Shown one piece after another: positions 45,471 to 53,339 of a stretch of DNA of 60,390 bases. A program made the translations under genes and the position numbers. This DNA is from an uncultured Bacteroidales bacterium. Its GTDB lineage: Bacteria; Bacteroidota; Bacteroidia; Bacteroidales; UBA4417. Where the stretch lies: NCBI GenBank assembly GCA_903913645.1, contig CAIWMA010000231.1, positions 1 to 60,390 of the forward strand. Direction: 5' to 3'. Each line of letters opens with the position of its first letter. Within the stretch, counting starts at the first letter, position 1. The notes beneath the pieces were generated by a model. The model was not told where the DNA came from. It searched no databases and saw only the letters and a list, made by a program, of their open reading frames with translations.

Positions 45471-47444
45471 ATGAGAAAGATAATTACGCTTATAACAGCC
45501 ATTTTTGTTTCTGTTTTTGTTTCCGCCCAGGCACCTCAGAAAATGAGTTACCAGGCTGTAATCAGGGATGCCGGAAATACACTTGTAGTAAATCGTTCTG
45601 TTGGAATGAGGATAAGCATATTGCAGGGGACCTCGGCTATTTATGTTGAAACACAAACAGCAACAACCAATGCCAATGGATTGGTGACTATTGAAATTGG
45701 TGGTGGAACTGTAGTTTCTGGCAATTTTTCGACAATAAATTGGGCAAGTGGAGCCTATTCCATTAAAACCGAAACTGATCCGGTTGGAGGAACCAACTAC
45801 AGTATTACCGGAACGAGTAAATTGCTAAGTGTTCCTTATGCATTATTCTCGGCAAATGGCCCTCAAGGTATTCAAGGTCCGGCAGGGCCACAAGGTTTAA
45901 CAGGTCCTATCGGACCAATTGGTCCTACCGGATTGACTGGTCCAGCCGGTGCCAAAGGTTCAACAGGTGCAACAGGCCCAACAGGTGCAACTGGCCCAAC
46001 AGGTATTTCAGGTCCGGCTGGCCCAGCAGGAGTTTCAGGCCCGGCAGGTCCTGCGGGAGCTAAAGGATCAACAGGTGCAACTGGATTAACAGGGCCTACA
46101 GGTCCAATTGGCCCGACAGGCGCCACTGGCTCGGTGGGTCAAACAGGCGCAACTGGTGCAGCAGGGTCAACAGGTCCTGCAGGCATTTTAACATCCGGAT
46201 CTGCCGCAGGCAATACTCCATACTGGAACGGAACAGCCTGGATTACAAACAGTAGTAATATTTTTAATAATGGCGGTGCTGTTGGCATTGGCACTGCAAC
46301 ACCAGGTTTCCCATTAAACTTTTCCAACGCATTGGGCGATAAAATTTCGCTTTATGGGAACACAGGCGGCCATTATGGTTTTGGCGTGCAAGGTGCATTG
46401 CTGCAAATACACAGCGATGCATCAGCAGCAAATATTGCATTCGGGTATGGGTCAAGTGCAAGTTTTACCGAACGGATGCGAATCATCAATGCAGGTGGTG
46501 ACGGATTGTCATTGAATGGCCGCATGACCTTACGCAACGGCACCGTCCCATTAGACATTAACTATGGCAGCGGTATTTGGATGTACAAAGCTGACAACTC
46601 TGCAGCTCTTGGTTTTATGGGTGTGCAAAACAATCAAAACCTGGGTTTTTATGGCGGGCCAGGTGGTTGGGGGTTTACTTATGATGCACTGAACAGTCGC
46701 GTGGGAATCGGCAATAACAATCCCAACGCACCGCTTGCATTTGCAGCATCCCTGGGAAAAAAAATAACCTTATATCCCGGTACCACTGGTGATGTTGGCT
46801 TTGGTGTTGCTGGTAACCGCTTGCAGATTTACGCTGATAATCCAAATGCAGATGTGGCTATTGGTTATGATGCAGCAGGAACATTTAATGAACGCTTTGC
46901 AGTAAAGGCTAATGGTGCACTTGCTGTAAATAGTAATACAGGAACTGCAGGGCAAGTATTGCAGAGCAATGGGGGAGCAAGTGCTGCCAAATGGGGATAT
47001 ACTCCATCTGTTGTTTTTTTTACTACCCAAGGTAGCATCACGTTAAATGGCACAGATTTATGTACCGATATTACAGGCATAAATGGAAATGTTTTTACTA
47101 TTGCTGCAGCATCAATGATTACATATTCCTATTCTATTCCACTTTTTGGTATTAGTGGTCCATTGTCGTCAACAGGATTTGTGATTATTCAAATATTAGA
47201 TGCTAATGGAAACCAGGTTTCAGCAACTAACTCGGTTTTTACAGTCGAAAGCTATATAGCTCGAACTATTAACCTAACAGGTGTAGGCGATCTTGCTGCT
47301 GGTACCTATACGATAATTGCAAAATTAGCGCGGATATCAGTTGGAGAAGGAGATACTAAAAACCTGGTTGCTAGTTTTAATCTTTGTTCAGAATTTGTGG
47401 GAGTTTACCCCGGTCAATTGATCATATCTATTTTCCCAAAATAA
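45471..47444 (+). CDS. Secreted collagen-like repeat protein
   Basis: A 657-residue exported protein. A signal peptide ([20 protein letters not shown]) leads to an N-terminal beta domain (about 20-125) found in many Bacteroidota tail-fibre-like surface proteins ([21 protein letters not shown]). Residues about 129-239 are some 36 Gly-X-Y triplets rich in GPTG, GATG and GPAG. Two homologous blocks follow, one beginning [14 protein letters not shown] near 271 and one [14 protein letters not shown] near 412, each with a KI(S/T)LYxxTxG and an F.ER ending. A unique beta-rich C terminus ends the protein. It lacks a chaperone-of-endosialidase domain and a T9SS domain. Role unknown; probably adhesive or structural. 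Confidence 0.85.
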   Translation: MRKIITLITAIFVSVFVSAQAPQKMSYQAVIRDAGNTLVVNRSVGMRISILQGTSAIYVETQTATTNANGLVTIEIGGGTVVSGNFSTINWASGAYSIKTETDPVGGTNYSITGTSKLLSVPYALFSANGPQGIQGPAGPQGLTGPIGPIGPTGLTGPAGAKGSTGATGPTGATGPTGISGPAGPAGVSGPAGPAGAKGSTGATGLTGPTGPIGPTGATGSVGQTGATGAAGSTGPAGILTSGSAAGNTPYWNGTAWITNSSNIFNNGGAVGIGTATPGFPLNFSNALGDKISLYGNTGGHYGFGVQGALLQIHSDASAANIAFGYGSSASFTERMRIINAGGDGLSLNGRMTLRNGTVPLDINYGSGIWMYKADNSAALGFMGVQNNQNLGFYGGPGGWGFTYDALNSRVGIGNNNPNAPLAFAASLGKKITLYPGTTGDVGFGVAGNRLQIYADNPNADVAIGYDAAGTFNERFAVKANGALAVNSNTGTAGQVLQSNGGASAAKWGYTPSVVFFTTQGSITLNGTDLCTDITGINGNVFTIAAASMITYSYSIPLFGISGPLSSTGFVIIQILDANGNQVSATNSVFTVESYIARTINLTGVGDLAAGTYTIIAKLARISVGEGDTKNLVASFNLCSEFVGVYPGQLIISIFPK

Positions 47445-47722
47445 AAACAAGTTCAAATTTCAATACAAAACGGGCACTGTGCCTAAAAACAGTTCTTTCG
47501 ATTAAGATAGCGGATTCAGGCTTGTCACTTTTGGCTCAGGTACTTGTAATTTTGAATTGACAGCGCAACAAGATTCGGAAGGGTATTTTGGTGTTTATCC
47601 TGAAACAAACCCTTGGTGAAAATTTATACCATTTGCAGTAAACCTGGCAAGGTGTAAATCTTATCTGGGCAACGTATTCTTATGCCTTTTTAAGAACACC
47701 AATAATCCTGTTCTTATCTCCT
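47445..47722. other. Intergenic region with possible gene remnant and hairpin
   Basis: 278 bases without an intact gene. The frame at 47518-47619 reads a short stretch containing FGSGTCNFELTAQQ and FGVYPETNPW before a stop, resembling the style of a secreted-protein C terminus (compare [10 protein letters not shown] at the end of the preceding gene) but lacking a start. A hairpin follows at 47691-47716. Confidence 0.4.
47691..47716 (+). terminator. Possible terminator after the collagen-like gene
   Basis: A perfect 8-bp stem TAAGAACA/TGTTCTTA with a 10-base loop is followed after five bases by TTTTT. It ends seven bases before conserved promoter block B, paralleling the inverted repeats before block A. 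Confidence 0.45.
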
Positions 47723-47801
47723 TTTTCAATGATTTCGAACATATTACATAAATATCATGTTTTTACATGATGTTAAACCTTTTATTTTGAAACGATATTT
47801 G
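47723..47801 (+). promoter_or_regulatory. Conserved promoter block B with palindromic operator
   Basis: 47723-47774 matches block A at 45 of 52 positions. It contains ATCATG-TTTTTA-CATGAT (47754-47771), and the GATATTTG box (47794-47801) follows after the same 22 bases. It precedes the five-gene secreted-protein run. A start of transcription near 47805 rules out the upstream ATG at 47757 as the translation start. Confidence 0.6.
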
Positions 47802-47825
47802 CAAATCAGCATTAACAGAATGATT

Positions 47826-49940
47826 ATGAAAAGAAATATTCTTGCTTTTGTTTTTTTAGTAACAGTTGGTTTCTCGTTTGCGCAAACAAAAACCAAACCG
47901 GTAGAAAAGCCTCCCACTCAAAAGGAGATGGAGGAAATGATGAAAGAGGTGCAGCAGGGAATGGACAGTATTAGCCCGGAAGATAAAAAGGCAATGGAGG
48001 ACATGGGTGTTAAATTGCCTTCAATGAATGGTATGCCTCAATTGACCGACCAACAAATGCAGGATGCAAGTGCTGCGAACGAAAGGATTGTACCGGAAAA
48101 AGATATTGCCAGGATTGCAAGTATTTCTAAAGTTCCGCTGACGAATAGTTCTCTGCCATCATTCTTATCCGCAACCCATGCCAATGTTGTGGCTTTGCTA
48201 AAACCATTATCACAATCAAAAGGGGAGGAGCTTTACCAGTTATTAAAAACCGAACATAATTCCATTGCTGAAATCGGCAATACAGCAGCAGGTTTATGGA
48301 TGATGGGCCGCGCAGAAATTGCTCTTTATTTGACTGGCAAAGCATGCATTGCAGATCAGGCAAATACAGATAACCTGAGCAATTATGCATCCATGTTATC
48401 CATGTCTGGTGCTGAACAATTGGCAATTCCCATTCTGGATAATTTAAACAAACGCTTTCCGGATAACAGCACAATACTCAACAATATCGGCCAGGCCTGG
48501 TTTGGCCTGGGCGATATGGATGAAGCAAATAAATATTTAGACAAAACAATTCGTATTTGTGCCGCTCATCCACAAGCAAATTTTACGAAATCTTTTATAC
48601 TGGAAAGCAAAGGTAACATGCGAGGCGCAGTTGAAGCAGCTGTTGCCAGCACTAAAGCCGGCTATAGCCAGGAGAAGGAAAACCGGCTGAGTAAATTAGG
48701 ATATGATCTGAAAAGTGATGATGTACAATGGGATAAGCCAATGCCGCAGGATCCGCTGGGCCTTGAAAAGTTCAGGTGGCCTGCTTTCCCAATGTCAGTG
48801 GAAACCAGTAAAGGGTTGGAGAATGAATGGGATGCTTTCAGGGAGTCATGTGCTGAAGAACTGGAAAAATTACAAAGCCAGGAGGCTGAATTGATAGAAG
48901 TCGCAAATTCTGTCAGCGATATGCGCAATAAGCAGTTACTCGGAGCCGGCTCCAAAGGGCAGGCTGCTTCACTTTTCCCGCCCCTGGCATATAAGGCTTT
49001 TGTAAAGTTAAAATACCTGGTTGATGATAAGGACGGGCATATAGCATTTTCATCCGCAAAAAAAACAGAAGCTATAGTGCAGGCAAATACTGATCTGGAC
49101 ATTCTTTATAATGCCTATTCCGATCAAATTAAAGCTTTAAATGAGATGTATGGAAAAAAATTTGGCGAAGGCAAGGAAAATCCTTTCAAGGAGGCATGCA
49201 ATGATTTTAATGGTGCAACAAGTAATTATTTAAGCGCAGCCAATTCTCTATTGGAGCGAACACAAATTGATTACCTGAATTTCCTGCGTCGTCGGCTCAA
49301 TGACCAGATTTATTACGACCAGTACACCAAATGGCCCGAACAATTTGAAGTTGAAAAAGTTCTTGCAAAAGAAAAATGGCTGGCATCGATATCAGGTATG
49401 ACAGTTAAGTTTATGAACATAAGCAATTATTGCTTTCAAAATGAGGAAGTTAAACCAGGTAAGTTTTTGCTATCCGAATTTGATGATGTACATTGTGAAT
49501 ACCATAGCGAGTATAAATCACCGGTTGGCAGTATAAATATTGACTGCAGCAGAATGACAACCAAACTGGACCTGAAAGCTATAAAACTTGGATTAAAGCA
49601 GGATATGAATAAGGAAACTTTTGGCGACCAGTTTATGTCATGCTCAGTTGAGGTGGGAGCTAGTGCCAGTGCCGGTGTTAATTTAGGACCGCTAAAAGCT
49701 GAAGCCTCTGCCGGTGTTGCTTTAGGAGTTGAAATTGACCGCACCGGAGTAACAGATGTTATTGTAAAAGGATCGGCAGGTGTAAGCGCCGGTTCTGACA
49801 TTATAAGTGGCGGAAGTAAGGCTGGAGTAGGCGTGAGTGATGTTTCAGTAGAGGCAGGAGTAGAAGGACAGGTAAGCATAATGAGTGGAAAATCCTCTGT
49901 TGGAGGCACCGGGGTTCTATCAGGAGCATTTAAACATTAA
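47826..49940 (+). CDS. Exported TPR protein with Gly/Ala/Ser-rich C-terminal repeats
   Basis: No family name is recognised. From the ATG at 47826 it has 704 residues with a clear signal peptide (MKRNILAFVFLVTVGFSFAQ). A charged helical stretch with EMEEMMKEVQQG follows, then TPR-like helices around residues 155-265 (NNIGQAWFGLGDMDEANKYLDKTI), a long helical middle (EELEKLQSQEAELIEVAN), and a C-terminal ~100-residue tract of short beta-type repeats (GASASAGVNLGPLKAEASAG, KGSAGVSAGSDIISGG). An ATG six bases upstream is also possible. The longer 47757 start adds residues before the signal peptide and lies upstream of the predicted transcription start, so it is rejected. First gene of the secreted operon. 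Confidence 0.8.
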   Translation: MKRNILAFVFLVTVGFSFAQTKTKPVEKPPTQKEMEEMMKEVQQGMDSISPEDKKAMEDMGVKLPSMNGMPQLTDQQMQDASAANERIVPEKDIARIASISKVPLTNSSLPSFLSATHANVVALLKPLSQSKGEELYQLLKTEHNSIAEIGNTAAGLWMMGRAEIALYLTGKACIADQANTDNLSNYASMLSMSGAEQLAIPILDNLNKRFPDNSTILNNIGQAWFGLGDMDEANKYLDKTIRICAAHPQANFTKSFILESKGNMRGAVEAAVASTKAGYSQEKENRLSKLGYDLKSDDVQWDKPMPQDPLGLEKFRWPAFPMSVETSKGLENEWDAFRESCAEELEKLQSQEAELIEVANSVSDMRNKQLLGAGSKGQAASLFPPLAYKAFVKLKYLVDDKDGHIAFSSAKKTEAIVQANTDLDILYNAYSDQIKALNEMYGKKFGEGKENPFKEACNDFNGATSNYLSAANSLLERTQIDYLNFLRRRLNDQIYYDQYTKWPEQFEVEKVLAKEKWLASISGMTVKFMNISNYCFQNEEVKPGKFLLSEFDDVHCEYHSEYKSPVGSINIDCSRMTTKLDLKAIKLGLKQDMNKETFGDQFMSCSVEVGASASAGVNLGPLKAEASAGVALGVEIDRTGVTDVIVKGSAGVSAGSDIISGGSKAGVGVSDVSVEAGVEGQVSIMSGKSSVGGTGVLSGAFKH

Positions 49941-49944
49941 AACG

Positions 49945-50937
49945 ATGATTAAGAAAACCATTATTCTAATTGCATTTGTGCTTACAGCACTGAGTTCAGT
50001 TGCGCAGGATTGCTCGCAGGAAGATTTGGCTCAAAAACCCGGCACCTGGAAAGCTGGTCAGCAAGGTTCAATTCATAATGTCACAGCAGCTGACCTGGCA
50101 AAAGAAAAGGCAGTATTATCCGGTATTCATAAAATGGTTTCATCGAATTACTCTCCTACAGGATGCCAGATTTCATACAGCACCGTTTTTGGGAAAGTCC
50201 CAATGGAAGGTCAAATATTTAAAGCAGATCCTTACTATTATTCTATGTACATTCTACGGTACCTATGTGATCAAAACAGCGCGGATAAGTCGAAATATTA
50301 TGTAGATATTTCAACCCCTACAACAGTTGATATTGTAGCTAATCAAATCGACTGCCTGAATACATTGTACGCCGCCAATCTTGCTGATGATGATTTCAGG
50401 GGTTATCTAAAACTCAAACAACGGCCACAAAAAAAAGATGGAGTTTGGTTTATGGGTGATGAAGTAGTAGGTGATTCTGGTACAGCATATGAAATAAAAG
50501 AATCCACCTGGCTGATTACCTTTAGTGACACACTTCCATTTATATATGTCACCCGTAAAGAATATCTTTTGATTGAAAGGAAAAGACTGGAGAAATCAGT
50601 AAAAGACAGCCCTGGTGAGAAGGAATATTTCCAAAAATTCCTCGATAATATCAGTGAGTATTTAACCAAGCCAGAGAGCGAATTAAGCCAGCCCGCCATC
50701 TGTTTGTGGAATGACGAAGAAAGGTTTACCGGTTTTGTTGATGAAGGCACCCTGGGCTCTTTTTTTGCAATAAAGCCAAATCTTTCATACTACAAGAAAA
50801 ACCTACCGAAGTCATCGCCACAATTTTTTACTGTTGTCTATACATTATCACTCGGAGATCCGGTGTTTGAGGCAAATATAGCAGCAATAAAAGAAGCCGT
50901 TGATTTTGCCAAGCTGAAAAGCATGCTTGGGAAATAG
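49945..50937 (+). CDS. Exported protein of unknown function
   Basis: A 330-residue protein beginning with a signal peptide (MIKKTIILIAFVLTALSSVAQ) four bases after the preceding stop, so translation is probably coupled. The mature region starts DCSQEDLAQKPGTWKAGQQG, has several Cys residues, a charged helical region (ERKRLEKSVKDSPGEKEYF) and no recognisable catalytic motif. I know no family for it. The chosen start is the ATG at 49945; an in-frame upstream ATG at 49885 lies inside the previous gene and would put 20 residues before the signal peptide. Confidence 0.75.
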   Translation: MIKKTIILIAFVLTALSSVAQDCSQEDLAQKPGTWKAGQQGSIHNVTAADLAKEKAVLSGIHKMVSSNYSPTGCQISYSTVFGKVPMEGQIFKADPYYYSMYILRYLCDQNSADKSKYYVDISTPTTVDIVANQIDCLNTLYAANLADDDFRGYLKLKQRPQKKDGVWFMGDEVVGDSGTAYEIKESTWLITFSDTLPFIYVTRKEYLLIERKRLEKSVKDSPGEKEYFQKFLDNISEYLTKPESELSQPAICLWNDEERFTGFVDEGTLGSFFAIKPNLSYYKKNLPKSSPQFFTVVYTLSLGDPVFEANIAAIKEAVDFAKLKSMLGK

Positions 50938-51039
50938 GAATAAATCCTTATGAATTACTGCGTATAAAGCATTTTTGAATACGCCTGTTATTAAAGATTA
51001 CCGGAGATTTCAACCAATATTAATAATCAATTAAGTGTC

Positions 51040-52659
51040 ATGAAAAAAGTTTTTATACTAATCGTTTTTGCAGCCTTATTGGCCAGTTCAGAAGCACAAA
51101 CACCTGTGAAATCCGTAGCTAAACCAGCAACCGGCAGTTCACTTTTAAGTGGAATTTACTTTGCTCCATCCGGAAGTTCAATTATTCTGCAGAATAATGC
51201 TAAAAACGACCTTACTATTACTGCGAAAAAGGAAGTTGGCCTGGTGTATAGCAAAAATGCTTTCAGTTTTGCGACACCTTTTCCTAATGGAATCAAATAC
51301 AAAGTCTCCGTTAAAAAAGCACCTGCCGGGCAAACCTGTATCATTAACACGGGAAGTGAAGGAACAATGCCACAAAGTACAAACTCACTCCGGATTTGCA
51401 GCGATTATACATACGACAATGTAAGCCGGAGCTCTGATGATAAGACTTTCAGCACTTTTTACGAAAGCTCTGATCCGGATGTGGGTGGGGCATCAGGCGA
51501 AGACGGACGCTATGTTGTTTTTGTTTCCTCGGCAACTTTTGCAGGTTCTACTGGTAAACACCGGCAGATATTCTGGCGCGACCGCAACACAGGTACAACT
51601 AAACTGGTAAGTGCTTCCGCCAGCGGTCAGGAAGGCGATGGAGATAGTTATTATCCCGCCATTTCTGGCGATGGTAAAACAGTCGCCTTCGAATCGTATT
51701 CAACCAACCTGGTTGATGGTGATAAAAATGGGTACAGGGATATTTTTGTCTGGCATTCCGCTACCGGCAAAATACAAACGGTAAGCATTGGCAAAAATGG
51801 CGCTTCTGCTGATGCCGAGAGTTATGAAGCTACGGTTTCAGGTGATGGAAACCTGATAGCATTTACTTCAGCTGCCAGCAATATTTCAGAAATAGAAAAA
51901 GGCGTTTCCAATAACAATGTTTTTATTCGGGATATGTCGGCTGGCATTACCACAATGATCAGTGTTGATCCCAGAGCGAAAAAAGGCGGCGGCGGTTCCA
52001 AACCTTCCATTTCCTACGATGGCAGTAGGGTAGCGTTTTACTCTCATACTGAAACCCTGGTTCCTAACGACAACAACGGACTTTGGGATATCTTTTTATG
52101 GGAGAAAGGTGTTAATGCGCTTAAACGGATAAGCCTTACCTCGGATCATAAGGAGCGCAACCAGGGCAACGAAAGTGCCAATAGGGTAGTAGCTCCGGCT
52201 ATTTCAGGAAATGGTCGCTACATTGCTTATGCAACTACTGCCACCAACATGGTTCCTAACGATAACAATAATTTCCAGGATGTTTTTCTTTACGACAGCA
52301 ATACCGACAGTACAATAATGGTTAGCAACGCCAACGATGGCAAACAAGGAAATTCGGACAGTCCAATAGGGCAGGGAGAAAAAATTGCCATTACGTTTGA
52401 CGGAAGCTGGTTAGCTTTTTCGACCAACGCTACCAACCTGGGCGTGCCAGCAGCAAACGTAGTAATGCATAACAGAGCCACTGGGCAAAACAAGGCGGTT
52501 TCAACAGTGGTTGGGAGTAGTGTAGGCCGTGCAACCTTTTCGCAGCAAGGCGGCTATGTTGTATTTGGAATAGGAGGCAAAATTGACAGCAGATTTCAGT
52601 CATCGGGAATTTTTGCAAACTTTACCGGCGTTGGCCCATGCCGGTTTTGTCCGGAATAA
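51040..52659 (+). CDS. Exported PD40/TolB-like beta-propeller protein
   Basis: A 539-residue protein with a signal peptide (MKKVFILIVFAALLASSEAQ), an N-terminal beta domain (about 25-130), then repeated PD40-type blades: AISGDGKTVAFESYSTNLV, TVSGDGNLIAFTSAASNI, SISYDGSRVAFYSHTETLV, AISGNGRYIAYATTATNMV, each followed by a D(I/V)F(V/L)(W/Y) strand. It forecasts a six- or seven-bladed propeller (about 140-515). The C terminus is CRFCPE with two Cys. No enzyme motif is seen. It is the third gene of the secreted run, 102 bases after the previous one. Confidence 0.82.
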   Translation: MKKVFILIVFAALLASSEAQTPVKSVAKPATGSSLLSGIYFAPSGSSIILQNNAKNDLTITAKKEVGLVYSKNAFSFATPFPNGIKYKVSVKKAPAGQTCIINTGSEGTMPQSTNSLRICSDYTYDNVSRSSDDKTFSTFYESSDPDVGGASGEDGRYVVFVSSATFAGSTGKHRQIFWRDRNTGTTKLVSASASGQEGDGDSYYPAISGDGKTVAFESYSTNLVDGDKNGYRDIFVWHSATGKIQTVSIGKNGASADAESYEATVSGDGNLIAFTSAASNISEIEKGVSNNNVFIRDMSAGITTMISVDPRAKKGGGGSKPSISYDGSRVAFYSHTETLVPNDNNGLWDIFLWEKGVNALKRISLTSDHKERNQGNESANRVVAPAISGNGRYIAYATTATNMVPNDNNNFQDVFLYDSNTDSTIMVSNANDGKQGNSDSPIGQGEKIAITFDGSWLAFSTNATNLGVPAANVVMHNRATGQNKAVSTVVGSSVGRATFSQQGGYVVFGIGGKIDSRFQSSGIFANFTGVGPCRFCPE

Positions 52660-52722
52660 TCAGATTTGCTTAACCAGTACTGAATATTAAACAATAATCA
52701 TTCACAATCTAAATCAATTCTT

Positions 52723-53241
52723 ATGAAAGCAATCATTTTAATCCTGTTACTGTCTCCGATTTTTGTATTTTCACAAAAATCCAATATTTTTATTAAACTC
52801 ACCGATGCCCATGGTCAGCAAATTAAAGGTGACGCAACAGAGAAGGGCTATGAAAGGTGGCTGGGGTCTTCCACTGTTCATTCTTCGGGGAAAAACAATA
52901 CATCCTTCAGTTTCATGATGACTATTTCAGGAGCTTCAGCTGATTTGAAAAGAGCAATGACCAACGGCGAATTACTTATTGACGGGCAAGTTGTTGTTAC
53001 AGCATTGGATCCAATGGGATCAGGCAGGATGATTACGAGTTACACTATTAAGATGGAAAGTATTTCTGTTTTAACGTGCGAAGAATCTGTGGGTTGCAAT
53101 GGTGTGATGAATACATCTGTGACCTTGCAGGCAACCCGGATTGGATGGACATATTACCAGACTGGCAAAACCGGCTCGCCAGTTGTATCAAAAAAATATG
53201 GATGGGATGCAGGAAATGATAAGGAATGGACTAATTTTTAA
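52723..53241 (+). CDS. Hcp-like protein with Sec signal peptide
   Basis: A 172-residue protein with signal peptide (MKAIILILLLSPIFVFSQ) followed by an Hcp-type (type VI tube, Pfam T6SS_HCP) domain: IFIKLTDAHGQQIKGDATEKGYERW at the start, GKNNTSFSFMMTISGASADLKRAM in the middle, ITSYTIKMESISVL, then VTLQATRIGWTYYQTGKTGS and a C-terminal KKYGWDAGNDKEW. This pattern is that of Hcp1, although canonical Hcp is cytoplasmic and has no signal peptide. No TssB, TssC, VgrG or ClpV gene is in the window. It therefore probably forms rings or tubes, or works as a secreted protein, outside a type VI apparatus. Fold assignment is confident; role is not. Confidence 0.82.
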   Translation: MKAIILILLLSPIFVFSQKSNIFIKLTDAHGQQIKGDATEKGYERWLGSSTVHSSGKNNTSFSFMMTISGASADLKRAMTNGELLIDGQVVVTALDPMGSGRMITSYTIKMESISVLTCEESVGCNGVMNTSVTLQATRIGWTYYQTGKTGSPVVSKKYGWDAGNDKEWTNF

Positions 53242-53339
53242 GTTAGCCGGACACGTTGTATAATCATGTCTTGTTCTATTCGTCAGCTGTATTTGCATTC
53301 AGAATAGAAAAAAGATTTTAAAACCTAATTACCGGGGCT

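Noticed and set aside
45872..46126. Pro-rich minus-strand frame opposite the collagen repeats
   Set aside because: It is the antisense shadow of the Gly-X-Y repeat tract; the forward gene has signal peptide and promoter.
45856..46187. Repetitive DNA that could look like a CRISPR array
   Set aside because: The repeats are 9-base codon triplets of the collagen tract, in frame, without unique spacers.
52723..53241. A type VI secretion locus
   Set aside because: Only an Hcp-like gene is present, with a signal peptide; no sheath, baseplate, VgrG or ATPase genes are in the window.
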